The notes beneath the pieces are model-generated. The model ran no database searches. It was not told the DNA's origin and was given only the letters and a program-made list of their open reading frames with translations. Position numbers and translations under genes: made by a program. A DNA stretch of 64,000 nucleotides. It comes from Dioscorea cayenensis subsp. rotundata. Lineage: Eukaryota > Streptophyta > Magnoliopsida > Dioscoreales > Dioscoreaceae. The DNA is taken from positions 682,001-746,000 of the forward strand of contig NC_052480.1 in assembly GCF_009730915.1 (NCBI RefSeq), read 5' to 3'. Shown piece after piece: positions 12,860 to 24,778 of the stretch (the stretch's first letter is position 1; every line of letters starts with the position of its first letter).

Positions 12860-13300
12860 TTTGCGCTGATCGATTTGAAACTGATGACCACATTCAATGT
12901 ACTTGTAGTGACATTGTTGATAGTCAGAGAAATTCACAGAGAGAGAGAGAGAGAGAGAGATCATGCGAACTCCGGTTAAAGGCTTCCTTCATGCAAAAAT
13001 TTGATTACTGCTGTTACACACAAATCCCGGATGGATTATTAATTATGTGATATGTAATACCATCTATATAACTTCTAAGTGAAACTCATTGTAGTAGATT
13101 CATCGAAATATTTGTACTTGTGAATGACTTGTGTATTATACTGCTGACCCGGTCAGCTAAAAGCTCTAAATAAGTAGGTGCAGATGTCGTGTATGCCCGT
13201 GTTACTCTGAGCCGGGACCATAGCCCTGTGTCTGAATTTTAATTCAATCACAAGATTAGTATCATAATTTCATGATGTTATATATACACACAGATATATG
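12860..13300 (+). other. Probable 3' UTR and flank
   Basis: Follows the coiled-coil gene's stop. Holds a (GA)n run at about 12939-12960 and a short perfect stem GCTGACC/GGTCAGC with a one-base centre at 13143-13157. No separate gene is seen. Confidence 0.4.
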
Positions 13301-15420
13301 TGAATAATAATGCTCGAAGTTTCACCGACAGAGCCATGCCCCATGAATCATAAAAGAGAAGTAATGTTTTCCAGGTCTCCAGTTGACTCTTGCCAACTTG
13401 GTTTTCACTACACTTTTCTTTCCTCTGCAAGTGGCTGTGAAGATGTGACCATTTTGATTTGCAAGCTTATTAGGGTATGGCTCACTCTTCCTGTCTTCCA
13501 AAAGAGCCATAAAGATGGAAATTGAAAGAAGAGTTTGAATGTTCTTAAATGGGTGTGTTGAATTGTGAACAGGCACAGGCACAGGCATAGGCATCCAAAG
13601 TTTGGTTGGCATCCAACTTAGCACGTAAATGGTGTATGAATGCCCACACCTGCAAGCTACTGCAAAACTTCATCTCATCTCCATGGCTGCTGCTGCTGCT
13701 GCTGCATGCCATCATCAATGGTGCTTTCAATGATAAGCCAGTCCTCTCCGGCTCACTCACTGCTCACCATTCATAAATAGAGAGCATATAAAGGAGACAT
13801 GCCTTTGAGCTTTTGCCAATTGGATTAACCTCCAAAAAGGAAACATCATTTGTGTATGTTTTGTATAAGCTCAGCAATATCATCAGAATGTTGCACCCTT
13901 TAGCCTAATCACATTTCTAGTAACTATATATATTTATATATTTTGAATAAAATTAATAAACTACAATTTTATTGAAAAAAAAACATGACAAACACACACA
14001 AAAACCACTAGAAAAAAACGCCTCACTAGCAGAAAAATAAAAGCTGAACCGATAAAGACTACCTATAATGTCTGACAAGATCATCTTCATCATATTTCAT
14101 TTTCATAGGCTCCGACAATACATAAAGACTTTAGATAAAAATTTGAATTAGTAAATAAATTGAAAGGTTTTTTGCATGACAAAATCATGAGACTCAAAAT
14201 ATACGGGCTTTAAAAAAATATTATGATTACTGTCTGATAGGAAATTGTTTGACTACTTTATATGTATATATATATATATATATATGGAAATGATTAGACT
14301 AATAATAATTGCTTTAAAGAAGCCGTAAATGTTGGGCATTCAATTGAAATTGTGAGAGACGGTGAGATAAAATTAAAAAGCACATCTAATTTCTCCAGCT
14401 CAACACATTAACTCTTGATCGGATAGCAACCATTAAGAAGGGCTTCAATGCACCAAGTAATGAGCTCAACTATTGTCCTCCAAATGACCAAATTACCCTT
14501 CTATATTTGAACATTTTACATATAATACATACACAAACTACGAGAGACATGAAATGAAACAACCTCGTAATTCATCAGAGGACTACATGTCAACTAAAGA
14601 CTTACAGAGCTAAAAATAAAAAAAATAATTAAAAATAAATGCATAATAAAATCAAACAAATGACATTAATGTTTGCCACCAGGCATCCACTAGAAATCCA
14701 AATATATTTAAGATTCATTTAATACCATTTATTTACTACATATTAATATTTGCAACAACTTCAAAATAAACAAAATAAACAATTATAAATACATCATAAG
14801 AAAATAAAGAGGCACAGCTAGGATAGTCCTAAGTCTTCTCTGCCAATACATCATTTCATTCTGAAAAGCCTTTACACCTTTATAAATTATTATTATTTTT
14901 AATTTTTGACCACTAAAGTAAGAAAGAGATTATCAATATAAATCAAGATATTTCATGTATCATCAATACTGCGTCTCTTTCTCTGTTGTTTTCACCAAAT
15001 AATTACACAATGAATGAAACAGAACTGCAACTTCAACCCCAAATCATACGCCATTGCTTACCTCCCTCCTACCTTATTCCTTTTCAATTTTTGATTGATC
15101 ATTGTATTGAACAACCATAATGAAATTAATACTAAAAATTTTACTACACTTAAGTCCAAACGGTTTGCCGGCAGAGTAAACCTCGCCTACGTTCGATGAC
15201 TATATATATATAAATCCGCCTAAACCATCCAGTCACAAATCAAAGGTTTCAATGCAACACACCTGACCAAAAATTTTCACAGCATATAAAGGAAAGACAA
15301 CAAAATACATACATACATACATACAGGCAGAGAAAGAGAGAGAGGCGTAATAAAGGTAATTAAAGTTCCTGTTTGGTATTAAAGAGAAGGACATGAGCTA
15401 GGACACCAGTCCCATTCCCT
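13300..15420. other. Gene-free intergenic region
   Basis: Contains a CTG/GCT-rich patch near 13690-13710, a TA microsatellite near 14262-14285 and CATA repeats near 15305-15325. Short frames near 13310-13760 have no recognisable domain or splice support. Confidence 0.5.
13944..13980 (-). repeat. Dispersed 3'-end fragment (copy a)
   Basis: Minus-strand reading gives TCAATAAAATTGTAGTTTAT followed by TAATTTTATTCAAA. It shares the order AATAAA, a T-G-rich GTRGTTTA core, then an ATT-rich end with four other sites in this window (near 35704, 55290, 62150, 63377). This is the most diverged copy. Probably the 3' end of a poly(A)-ended retroposon. Confidence 0.4.
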
Positions 15421-15429
15421 CTATAAAAT
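15421..15429 (+). promoter_or_regulatory. TATA box of the GIR-type gene
   Basis: CTATAAAATG sits about 225 bp before the start codon. A T-rich tract ending TTTCAG at 15635, 11 bp before the ATG, suggests an intron in the 5' leader. The TATA assignment is inference. Confidence 0.5.
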
Positions 15430-15646
15430 GGCACTAGAGGAATCAGCCACCAATCCCCCACAACACCCCAGACCATCATGCCTGCATTACATCACTTGCA
15501 AACCATAAGACCACATTCAAACTAAACCCTTTTTTTTACTCCTCTAGGTTCACAATATTCCACAATACTTGATATTCTGAATTTTTTCTAACTTAATTCT
15601 CATACTAATTTGTTGTATTTTTCTTCATGTTTCAGATTAAGAGAAG

Positions 15647-15976
15647 ATGAGTAGAAACAATGGGAAGAGTCCAAAAGTGGACATGAAGATTAACAGGTCA
15701 CCTGCACAGAGAGGGAATACGTCGAGGGTGGCAAGAGATGATGACGACTCACCGAACAGGTCTTCGTCAGCATCTCCGCCCAGCTCCTGTGTGTCATCGT
15801 GCAACAACAGCCCTGAGGCACAGCCAATGGTGCTGGCCGGGTGTCCTCGGTGCCTCATGTATGTAATGCTATCTGAGGAGGATCCCAGGTGCCCAAAGTG
15901 CAAGAACCCTGTCCCCCTTGACTTCCTACAGGGCAAGAACAACAACAACAACAACATGAAGAACAGGAAGAGCTAA
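15647..15976 (+). CDS. GIR1/GIR2-like zinc-ribbon repressor
   Basis: A single coding exon gives 109 residues. The C-terminal core reads VLAGCPRCLMYVMLSEEDPR, then CPKCKNPVPLDFL; the two CxxC pairs would bind one zinc. This core is the signature of the plant GL2-INTERACTING-REPRESSOR family (small nuclear adaptors that link homeodomain proteins such as GL2 to TOPLESS co-repressors in epidermal and root-hair development). The Ser-rich centre with PPSSCVSS also matches the family. The N-terminus normally carries an EAR motif (LxLxL); here the place reads KVDMKINRSP, without the leucines. An Asn run follows the core. The family call is firm; a missing or weakened EAR motif is the odd point. Confidence 0.88.
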   Translation: MSRNNGKSPKVDMKINRSPAQRGNTSRVARDDDDSPNRSSSASPPSSCVSSCNNSPEAQPMVLAGCPRCLMYVMLSEEDPRCPKCKNPVPLDFLQGKNNNNNNMKNRKS

Positions 15977-18371
15977 GGCTGAGAATCATGCAGCCGTCCA
16001 TCTATTTTAGTTTCCTAAATTCAGTATTAGTCCCTGAAAAGACTAAAAATTTGTCCCAATTTTTTTAGTCCCTCAAGTACAAGACTATCTTCTACTTGAA
16101 GGACTAAAAGAAACATGGTAAGTGAATGTAAAAGAAAGAAAAAATTTTAGTCTTCCCAGGGACATGCATTGAATTTTTAGTTTTTATGCTTATTTGCTGT
16201 TGTTACTTTTGCTTATGTAAACCGGGCTAAGTCTATGGTTATCTTCTCTTATTTCTCTGCTCTGTTTCATCACTGAAAACATCTTACCTAATTAAATGAA
16301 TGCAGGAGTAATTGAGACAGTTGAGAATAATGAAGAGGATTCCATCAGATGATTAATACCAATTTATTTCCACCCCTTCTTCTTTCTCTCTTCCCTCCAA
16401 GGCAATCCAAACATTCATGTCACTACTAAATGCGAAGCCATTATATCTGTTGATGGTTAGCCAAACGAAAATTAACAACAAATTAACACATTAAATATGA
16501 AGAAAGACAAAAAGAAAAAAGAAACAAGCAATGATATTATTCTTTAATCTATTGTATCCAACTGGAGTAGGCCAACTTATCTCATATATGATATGTACAA
16601 ACATCACTATCAAAGCACGCCCAAAAGGTCTCAAGGACATCTTTGTCATGATCCACATCGATGCCAATTCTGTTCTTTGTCAACAAAAACCATGAACAGT
16701 GTTATAAACAAAACAAGTAACAAAAATTATCAAAGAGCATGTATTGAGTTTCTCATGGACACGCAACTTCACTCAAGCAAAACTAGACACACAATACCAG
16801 TACATTCAAACCATCACAAATTGGTAATTGTTTCCTAATTTTAGAGATCAACAACAAATTGCATGAGATTAAAAAGATGTAAACAACAATAGTCCAGTAA
16901 AGTTCTAGGTGTTTTAATAATCATTCAATATAAAAACAAGAAGAGATAGAATACACATGCCAATGGCATGCAGTTGGGGGACCTCTTTAAATTTCATAGA
17001 TTCTTTCTAACCAAAAATGGTTTTGAGTGAGCCTGAAAGCACTTGAAGGTTTCAAAATAACAGTACAAAAACTTTAAAAGGCAAAAAGAGAAAAAGTAAT
17101 GCCCGCATTACTAAAAAAAGGTCACATTATCCCCAATGAATGCACCTCATTATATCACTTAGTCTGATACTCTCAAAAGATCATATGAAGATAGCTTTTT
17201 TACCTTTGTCCAGTGATGCTGCAAAGATGGGAACAAAGATATCAAGTGACGTCTCAAAACATGATTCTAATGACCAGTTGATGCTTGCATGCACATTCCA
17301 GACAAATGACAGCATGCGCTTGCTCTTACAATAGTGGTGGCTGTCATTCTGGCTTTCATTTAATTTTCATGTATAACTAATTAATATGAGGAAAAAAAGG
17401 AAATAAAATTTGAATAGTATACGGTGCTATTGTTCTATAAACTTCTTTAAAACCACTTGTTGATGCCTGAGGTTCTCTTTGATCATGCTGATCTCTGAAT
17501 GACATCTACCAACTGATTCAGAAGATCAAAGAATTCTAAACAACATTATAGTGAGGAACATTCCAGCTCCCGCGTCACAATCATATACATTAGTCATATT
17601 AGAAAATTTAAGGAAGTAAACAAACTGCATTAACAGGAGGAACCTCATACCGTTAATTTATTCCAGCTACCGCGAGTCTTCCAACTGAAGTTAAAAGATG
17701 AATAAAAAAGATTAGGCTGGAGAAATTAGAGAACGAAAAACCATGTAAACAGCCAGTCGCATCTTTGTTCAAAATTGGGCACTTCAGAGGAAGTTTAGTG
17801 TTGATAATAGTTTGCTCAAATCTATCTTCAAGTAAATGATAATATGATTTACAAGAAACACATTGGTAGCTAGAAACTGCAGCAAGATATACTTGAAGTT
17901 CATCATCCGAGTAACTTATGAGCAGTTACTCGGATGGCCTACACAGCCACAGTTCAAACAGTTGAAATTCAGGGAATAGGAATCAGATAAATTACAGCAA
18001 ATCAATTAAGTCAGCAAGATTAGAAAGTAGGTAAACTATGATTTGTAAATAAAGCTTTGGGATACCATGTCAAACCTTTCAACAGATTCATGACAAACCA
18101 ATGATTTTTAAAACAAGAAAATCAGAGGTTTCCAGGCAGGCTTCTCTAGATAGATCAGGCTACAGAAAAGGTGAGAGTAGCGAATTTCCACAAGGTGTGG
18201 TTTTAGAAGTTACTCAAATTTTGTTTCAAAATTACACCTAGATAACCACCATATGAATAAAACCACTCCATGTACCTGATCAAAGGTGGGAACCACAAAG
18301 TTGAAATATTAGCACCTAAGCATAGAAATGTGCTGCTGTAAGCAGCCATATCAACATATGGTATCAGCATC
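15977..18371. other. 3' flanks of two converging genes, no gene seen
   Basis: The left part (to about 16230) is probably the 3' UTR of the GIR-type gene. The right part lies downstream of the minus-strand SR-like gene and may include its 3' UTR. A perfect hairpin at 17903-17935 is listed separately. Frames near 16593 and 17140 have no recognisable features. Confidence 0.5.
17903..17935. repeat. Perfect 13-bp inverted repeat, 7-nt loop
   Basis: CATCCGAGTAACT at 17903-17915 and AGTTACTCGGATG at 17923-17935 are exact reverse complements around the loop TATGAGC. There is no U-tract of bacterial type and no obvious family. It lies downstream of the SR-like gene and could form a hairpin in its 3' transcript. 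Confidence 0.85.
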
Positions 18372-20354
18372 TTAGACCTGATCAGCATTTGTTTGATCAT
18401 ATTGTCCCCAACTACTACTGCTTCTGATGTATTTGTCCACTATACCAAATTGTCGATTTTGTTCCAGTCGCCTAGCATAGTTCTCTGTTGAAATTGCACC
18501 CTTTTTCACGCGCCGCAAGTAAATAATCTCCCAAGGCCACAAGCGAGCAGCACCAAAATATTTCTCAGTGGATATGCCTGATTCATCCTCATCCGGTGTT
18601 GCTAGCCCATAGTGTCTCAAAGCCAGAAAAAGTTCCTGTGCTGTAACTCTTGACGAAGGGATGGTCATACAGTTATCCAGCTCCCTTGTAGAGGATCCTT
18701 GTAGGTTGTTCTCAGATAACTTACCAGGACTTGCAGCATCTTTCAGAATTCCAATGGAAGGATTCCATTCCTTCTGTTCAAAACTCTCTGCAGCAACACC
18801 ATCAGGTGTTGGATGGTGACCATAAGATTTACTATCAACATCAGTAAAAGCTAATGCATTTTCATCTTTAGATGTCAAAAATGAACCTTTCAGTTCAGAT
18901 TTTTCAGCGTTTGCAACATAGTCAAATTTGTTATTTGGAGAAGTTTCAGGAGGGACATCAACAGGCTCAGTCTTCATGGAAAGAGGTGAATCCTGATTCA
19001 GTGAAATAGACAGATTTGGTGATCTACCCACTCTAGATCTTGGTCGTGATTTGGTGGAACTCATAGATTTGGAATCAGATGATTTGGAAGCCAATCTTGA
19101 AAGAGAATTTGCTGACTCTGGTGCAGGTGATCTGGACCTTGAGCTTGACCTTTGCCTTGCATCAGAAATGGACCTTACAGATTGTGAGTCCGACCTTGAG
19201 CTATCTGTTGAAGAATCAGAAGAAAGTGATGACGTCTGAGATCTTCTTTTCCTCCTTTTCTTCAGTGCTTTCTTCGTTGTTCCATGATTATCCTTTTTTT
19301 CTATTTTTATCCTAGACTCTGCCCTGTGCTTGTTCCGATAATTTCCCTTGCTTTCTGAAGATCTCTCATCATCACTGACCAATTTTTTTGTTATTGGGAG
19401 TTGTGATTTCTCTCTGTCCCTACCATGCTTCTCCAACATTGACGGATCCTTGGTTCCAACTGGCTTTCCCAATGAATTGTATCTGGGCCTCTTTACTTCG
19501 GTGCCACTCCTGAAATTTACCTCTTCCCTCTTATGCTTATATTTGCCAAACCTCTCTCGCCTGGCATCTCCTTCCGGGCATTCACGTGCAATATGACCAA
19601 CAACTCCACAACGATAACAAACCTGCTGAGTTTTTTGTTTAATGAGACGCATATCAGTTTTTTCAATAGAACGCTCTCTTTGCACTTTTTCATGAGGAAT
19701 AGCATGTTCAGGACTACTGAAAAAGCTATCTATCTGAGTTTTGTCCTCATAACTTCTGTCTAAGCCATGATAAGGTTCATAACGATCAAAATCATTATGA
19801 TTCTCCCCGTCATGTCCAGTCAATGGGCCAATAACTGGCTCTCCCCATCGATCATTTTCCACTGGGTTAATTTCATTTGCTAGCCCCTCCTTTGAACTGA
19901 AACCCTTTCCGTCTTCAATATCATCAATATTATTACCAATGTTTCCTGCTTCTCTCTCAGATGCATAATCAGATCTATTCCCACTATGGTCAAAAGCTCG
20001 GGCATGAGAAGAACCAGTTTCAAAATCCCTTTGGCCTTGAGCATGCCCAGGCCCAGCCCTATCATGAATTTCCTTGAATTGCCTTCTGCTGTAGGGTTCA
20101 AAAGTTCTGATGCTTCTATCAGCCCTCTTAAGAGGCTTAGGTTGTCTGTTTGACCAACCGAGAGATAGCTGTTCTCCACATATAATCTTACCTCTCATCA
20201 TTCGAAGAGCCTTCTCAGCATTTGCTATGGCATCATAGACTACAAACCCATATCCAGATTTTAACTGCACTTTACACCGTCCAAACCTCTGGAAAACCCG
20301 TTCAATATCATCTCGCCGAACATGAGGCGGGACATGCCCAACATACAATGACAT
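18372..20354 (-). CDS. RRM and CCHC zinc-knuckle SR-like protein
   Basis: One coding exon of 660 residues. An N-terminal RRM spans about residues 2-72: LYVGHVPPHVRRDDIERVFQ is the RNP2 side and SGYGFVVYD the RNP1 side. One CCHC knuckle, CYRCGVVGHIAREC, lies near 245-258. A basic KKRRKRRSQTSS segment and an RS/SR-rich tract lie near 360-440. The C-terminal block, from TAQELFLALRHYGLATPDE to RRLEQNRQFGIVDKY, looks like a separate conserved region. This fits a nuclear pre-mRNA processing factor related to, but longer than, the RS2Z group, which has two knuckles. A TTTCAG acceptor touches the ATG, so a 5' UTR intron of about 1.3 kb probably precedes it. The exact orthologue was not identified. 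Confidence 0.85.
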   Translation of the reverse strand: MSLYVGHVPPHVRRDDIERVFQRFGRCKVQLKSGYGFVVYDAIANAEKALRMMRGKIICGEQLSLGWSNRQPKPLKRADRSIRTFEPYSRRQFKEIHDRAGPGHAQGQRDFETGSSHARAFDHSGNRSDYASEREAGNIGNNIDDIEDGKGFSSKEGLANEINPVENDRWGEPVIGPLTGHDGENHNDFDRYEPYHGLDRSYEDKTQIDSFFSSPEHAIPHEKVQRERSIEKTDMRLIKQKTQQVCYRCGVVGHIARECPEGDARRERFGKYKHKREEVNFRSGTEVKRPRYNSLGKPVGTKDPSMLEKHGRDREKSQLPITKKLVSDDERSSESKGNYRNKHRAESRIKIEKKDNHGTTKKALKKRRKRRSQTSSLSSDSSTDSSRSDSQSVRSISDARQRSSSRSRSPAPESANSLSRLASKSSDSKSMSSTKSRPRSRVGRSPNLSISLNQDSPLSMKTEPVDVPPETSPNNKFDYVANAEKSELKGSFLTSKDENALAFTDVDSKSYGHHPTPDGVAAESFEQKEWNPSIGILKDAASPGKLSENNLQGSSTRELDNCMTIPSSRVTAQELFLALRHYGLATPDEDESGISTEKYFGAARLWPWEIIYLRRVKKGAISTENYARRLEQNRQFGIVDKYIRSSSSWGQYDQTNADQV

Positions 20355-21675
20355 CTGAAATAAGTCATCAAGTCTTCAGACCAAGCATTTATTTTTATAT
20401 ACAAAATAAAATCAAAGTATTTGTATATCAAGGAACATTGAAACTCAAAGCTAGAGAGACCTGTGACTGGGTAAAAATAAAGGCATTGCAGTTTTGTTTC
20501 ACAATGGAAGTGTCACCTTACTCATCAGGGAATCTATTACGACATGCACTAAATATTTACAAAGTAAAGCTTGTAGAGTTTGTAAGCTGAAACAACTTGA
20601 TAAAAAGCTACCTCAACGTTTAAGTTGTACTATACCATCAAGATAAGCAAAACTAGACACCAAATAAGGCTTCAGATGACCTTTATGATTGGCAGAAACA
20701 ACAGGATAATAGTTCAAAAATCAATGACATGCCATAATAATATTCAAATGCAGCACATGAAATAAAAATGGCACTGCTAGTAATGTAGACTGCCACTAAC
20801 TATACTGTAGACATTCCAGACATACTAATATATGTTTCAGAAATGAAAATTGGAGTCACTTGGCCGTAAACAGGCACAGTACTGACTTTTTTTCACATTT
20901 AAATATCACATTTATCATACTAATATTATAACAAAAAAAAAGCAACTCCCCAGTGTTAGCATGACATACATGTGGATGTCTGAGTATCCAAAGATTGGAG
21001 AGTATGTGACGCTAGAATCTAATAAAAACCATATATGTGGGCACAGTCCCAAATATACATGTACATACACATATAAATGTGCCTGTATATATATATATAT
21101 ATATATATATCACAGCAAACTAACAATGTGCATTGAGAAACTTCAAATCCACCAGACTCCAGAGTCACTATCATACAATAAATAGAGTAATTCCATTCAC
21201 CCGTGACAGGTACTTAAGTATTATCCAACAATAAGCATCCATCATAGAAGGCAATCAATCAATGCTAATCAAGAGCTTCAATTCCACTTCCCAATCGTCA
21301 GTGTCACACCCAATCTCTGGTATTATCCCAACCAAATCTCAATCAAACCATTCCAATAGATTTTTGCAATATTTTCTGGCAAAATTCCTCAAACTCATCT
21401 CTATAGAAAAAGAAAGTCTCCCTATTCCATCAATATCAAGAAAAATGAAATTTTCATTGAGTACCATCGGTATAACACAAATCAATCAACCAACAATCAT
21501 TCGCAAAAACACACACACACACAAGAAATGGAGAACTGGTAGAGAAATTTTCAAATCCCACCTTCACCGAAACATCAGCAGAGACGATCAAAAGCCCTAA
21601 CCTATCATTTCATCAATTAAAAAAACCCGAGAAAAAAGAAAAGAAATCAAGGAAAAAGCATACACGAATCATACC

Positions 21676-21836
21676 TCAAAGAAGAACAATCAATAGAACT
21701 TCGAAACGAAGGAACTCCTCGAGATTCGAAGCGGGCGAAGCCGATGGAAAACCCTACTCCATTGCTCCCTTTCGTCTTGAAGAAGCCTCTTTGCAGAGCT
21801 CTGTGCGATTCTTATACACTATCATTCCTTTATATA
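21676..21836 (-). promoter_or_regulatory. 5' leader exon and TATA box of the SR-like gene
   Basis: Minus-strand reading shows TATATAAAGG (21836-21827), then a leader and a GTATGA donor just after the GAAGAACAATC-type sequence ending near 21676. The matching acceptor is CTTATTTCAG directly before the ATG at 20354. The exact transcription start is not visible. Confidence 0.5.
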
Positions 21837-22025
21837 GTGTTAAAGTTCTACATTTATCGTAAACGAGGACCGTCCGATCAAAATCAAACGTACGATATTG
21901 AGCGAAGCTTTTAAAATAAATGACTATAAATTCTATTTATATATAAAAGGAACCACACCATATATCACATGCTTCCCTCTCTTTCTCGATTTCCAAAACC
22001 CTCGTTTTCTCATTCGCAGCTGAGG
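21837..22025. promoter_or_regulatory. Short divergent intergenic promoter
   Basis: Less than 200 bp separates the TATA box of the minus-strand SR-like gene from the candidate plus-strand start at 22026. The plus side has a pyrimidine-rich leader (CTTCCCTCTCTTTCTCG). This is the layout of a bidirectional promoter; shared control is inference. Confidence 0.4.
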
Positions 22026-24350
22026 ATGTTCACTGGCGATTTCGTAGGTATTTTTCCAAAATTTTCGATCGATTTATCCATGAATGCTGTTGTTTTCAGT
22101 GATTTAGTTCGAAATTTCGTGGATTTTGATTATGGTGACGTCGGATTGCTACGAATTTGTATCTTCAATTCATGATTTTGTTAGATTGTTGGTTGTTTGT
22201 AGGTAAATACATTTGGTGTCCTTTTGGATTTGATCTCTCTTTTTATTTTTCTATATTTAATGCATGAGTTTTCAATGTGGATTTTACTAGTTTAATGTCA
22301 CTGGTGCAATAGTAAATTGAGGATTTTACTGGAATATATTGTTAGTGTTCTTAACAAAATTCAAACTTTTGTTGTGAATGAGGTTTGAGGTTTTAATTCA
22401 CTGTCTAATTCTTGATTTCCACTACTTCTATATAGTGGTTGTGGTATTAATTTGGCCACTTCTTTGAGACTAAATTATGATTTTTTTTTCCTTCTTCTTC
22501 TTTTCTCTATTGATAGTAACCTTACAGAGTAGTTATATACAGAACATGATTAGCCAGTCTAGTTTGAAAGATATTATGGCATCTTTTCTGTTGTTTTATT
22601 GACAATGGTTTGATTTCTCAGTCTAATTATGTGCATTAGAACCTTATATGGTTCCAATTACATGTACACCTGTGTTATTATTAAGATATCCTTGTTTTTG
22701 AGTTATCTTCAATCACTTGATACAACTGACATTGCTTCCATCTTCATGGGACTATGGATATATTTCGCTTATGAATGTAGATATGTATGTCATAGATTGA
22801 TATGGCTTACTCCCTACACTGATTCCATGCCTTTAACTATTGGATATGCTGTCAAGAAAAATTATACTGCTGTAGTGAGTAGTTTTGATATTAGTGAAGT
22901 GTAGAATATGTTTTAATGTATCCATCTTAATTTGAAATTTAGATTTAAGTTATGTACCCTCTTATAATATTCTCGAGTATGTGGGTCATATAATTTTTTC
23001 CACCATAACCGTGTAATAATACAATTGTTTTTTGACATTAATTGTTCCTGCTTGTATCATGATGATTTGGTAGTGACCAATTCTTGTGCTAATTATATCT
23101 GCAATTGTGATTGTGATCGTTAAGTGAATCTTCTGCTTTTAATGTATGACTAATCTATTATGACTCCATGCTATAAAGCCATTTCTTTACCTAAAGACGG
23201 TCTTTTCCTCTAAGGTTCCTTTTGGATGGCATATGTGGGATCCTCTGATTCAATGTTTAAGGAGAACCATACATTTGATAGAGATTTTTTCCTCTTTGTT
23301 CTGTAAGATTAGTTCACTAATAGACACGGAACCATTGTTGATGTGGGATCATAATGATATCAATAGGTTTTATCATGATCATCATTATTACTATTATTTA
23401 TTATTGTTATTTATTATACAAAACAATCAAGTTTTGATCTCAAAGGCAAAGGCAAACAAGACGCTCTTCATTTGTATCTGAGAAATTCATTTGGGGGTCT
23501 TCAAAATTAAACATTTTTAGAGTGATTTGAAGGACTTCAACGCCTTGACTCCCGTTTTGGAGTTAAAAAAACCATGGTTTCTTCCATCTCTCTATTCCAG
23601 AGAAAATTGGTTGGTTGAAAGATAAGGTGGCATTCAACTTTCTTTGGCCAGGATAGAGATGGCTTTGGGATTAAGACCGAAATGAAGATTCTCCTTTTAT
23701 GGTTTAATGCATGACTTTGACTATTAGAGTAGGATTAGGATTAGTACTCTTCCGGAATCAGGATTAAGTTGTTTGAAGAAAATATTGTGATGAATACTAA
23801 GTATGACCAAATCAAACACATTGATCCAATTGAACTAACTATTTATGTATTTTTTTATTTATTTACTATCATCAACTATTTAGTTTTCTCATTTCTCATG
23901 TTAGTCTTTCAAATTCCATGTTTTTATGGATTCATGCATTTGCAGTGCGTGTTTTTTTACCTTCATGTTTTCAACAGAGATTTTTTCATCAATTGCATGT
24001 GTTAACTTTTTTTTTTCATCGTTTAGAAATATCGACAAGATCAAATCTTCAATCTCTAATTGTGCAGAGGAATGAAGTAACAACTTTCTTTATTTATGTG
24101 GAGGTAATTGCATTACTTAACTATCTTATGCTTTTTTGATTTATCAGCTGAGGTTTATGTTATTCAAGCATAGAAATTATCTCTTAGTGTTTGTTTTGTT
24201 GATGTTGTGTGCTTTGTGTCCATGTTGACTGGTTGCATCAGAACCATCATGTTGCTTTCCTGGAACATGCAAAGTAATCCCAACAAGACCAGTCTTGTCA
24301 AGCAATGAGGAATATTCTACTGATATCAAACCTGTAGTAATCTTCATGAG
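22026..24350 (+). other. Possible spliced transcription unit, unknown product
   Basis: Candidate pieces: ATGTTCACTGGCGATTTC (22026-22043) followed by GTAGGT; a segment at 24027-24103 open in one frame (ISTRSNLQSLIVQRNEVTTF) between a TTTAG acceptor and GAG|GTAATT; and 24242-24350, open as PSCCFPGTCKVIPTRPVLSS and on to IKPVVIFMR, ending at AG|GTAATT. The phases of these pieces do not all fit as I cut them, so at least one exon or boundary is missing. The third piece has protein-like composition. It may be a gene of unknown function, a decayed gene or a non-coding transcript. Confidence 0.25.
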
Positions 24351-24740
24351 GTAATTTATTAAATCATCTCTCATTCAACTTTCTTTTGTTTGTTTTGGTT
24401 TTAGTTTTTTTTTAAATAGAAAATTTATCTAATTGCATGTTTTAATTTTGGGGTCAATAAACATGTGTTTATATTTGTTTAATCCAGTCTTTCTTAGTTT
24501 TACTTTGATTCGTACCATCATTATTTGGTTAGTTTGATATTTGCTTAGTGTTTATCTTATAATTTATATAATGATGAAATCAAAGGTTTAGTTTTTTCAA
24601 CTATGGCAAAGCTGATTAGAATGCTATTATAATAAGTATAATTTTTCTTATTAAAAGAAAATTAATGTTGCATCCTCTGCATGTTGGAATTTTAGTGTAT
24701 TGCCTTGTGCCTCATTGGAAGTAAGATTTGGTCTTCTAGA

Positions 24741-24778
<38 letters not shown>

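Noticed and set aside
13310-13760. Overlapping short frames on both strands
   Set aside because: No splice signals, homology or composition bias; the CTG-rich patch explains the open frames.
23570-23700. Possible LINE fragment (words like FLWPG..RDGFGIK across frames)
   Set aside because: The resemblance needs frame changes and is too short; random similarity cannot be excluded.
24177-24374. 65-codon minus-strand frame
   Set aside because: It opposes the candidate plus-strand exon at 24242-24350, and no minus-strand splice or promoter signal supports it.
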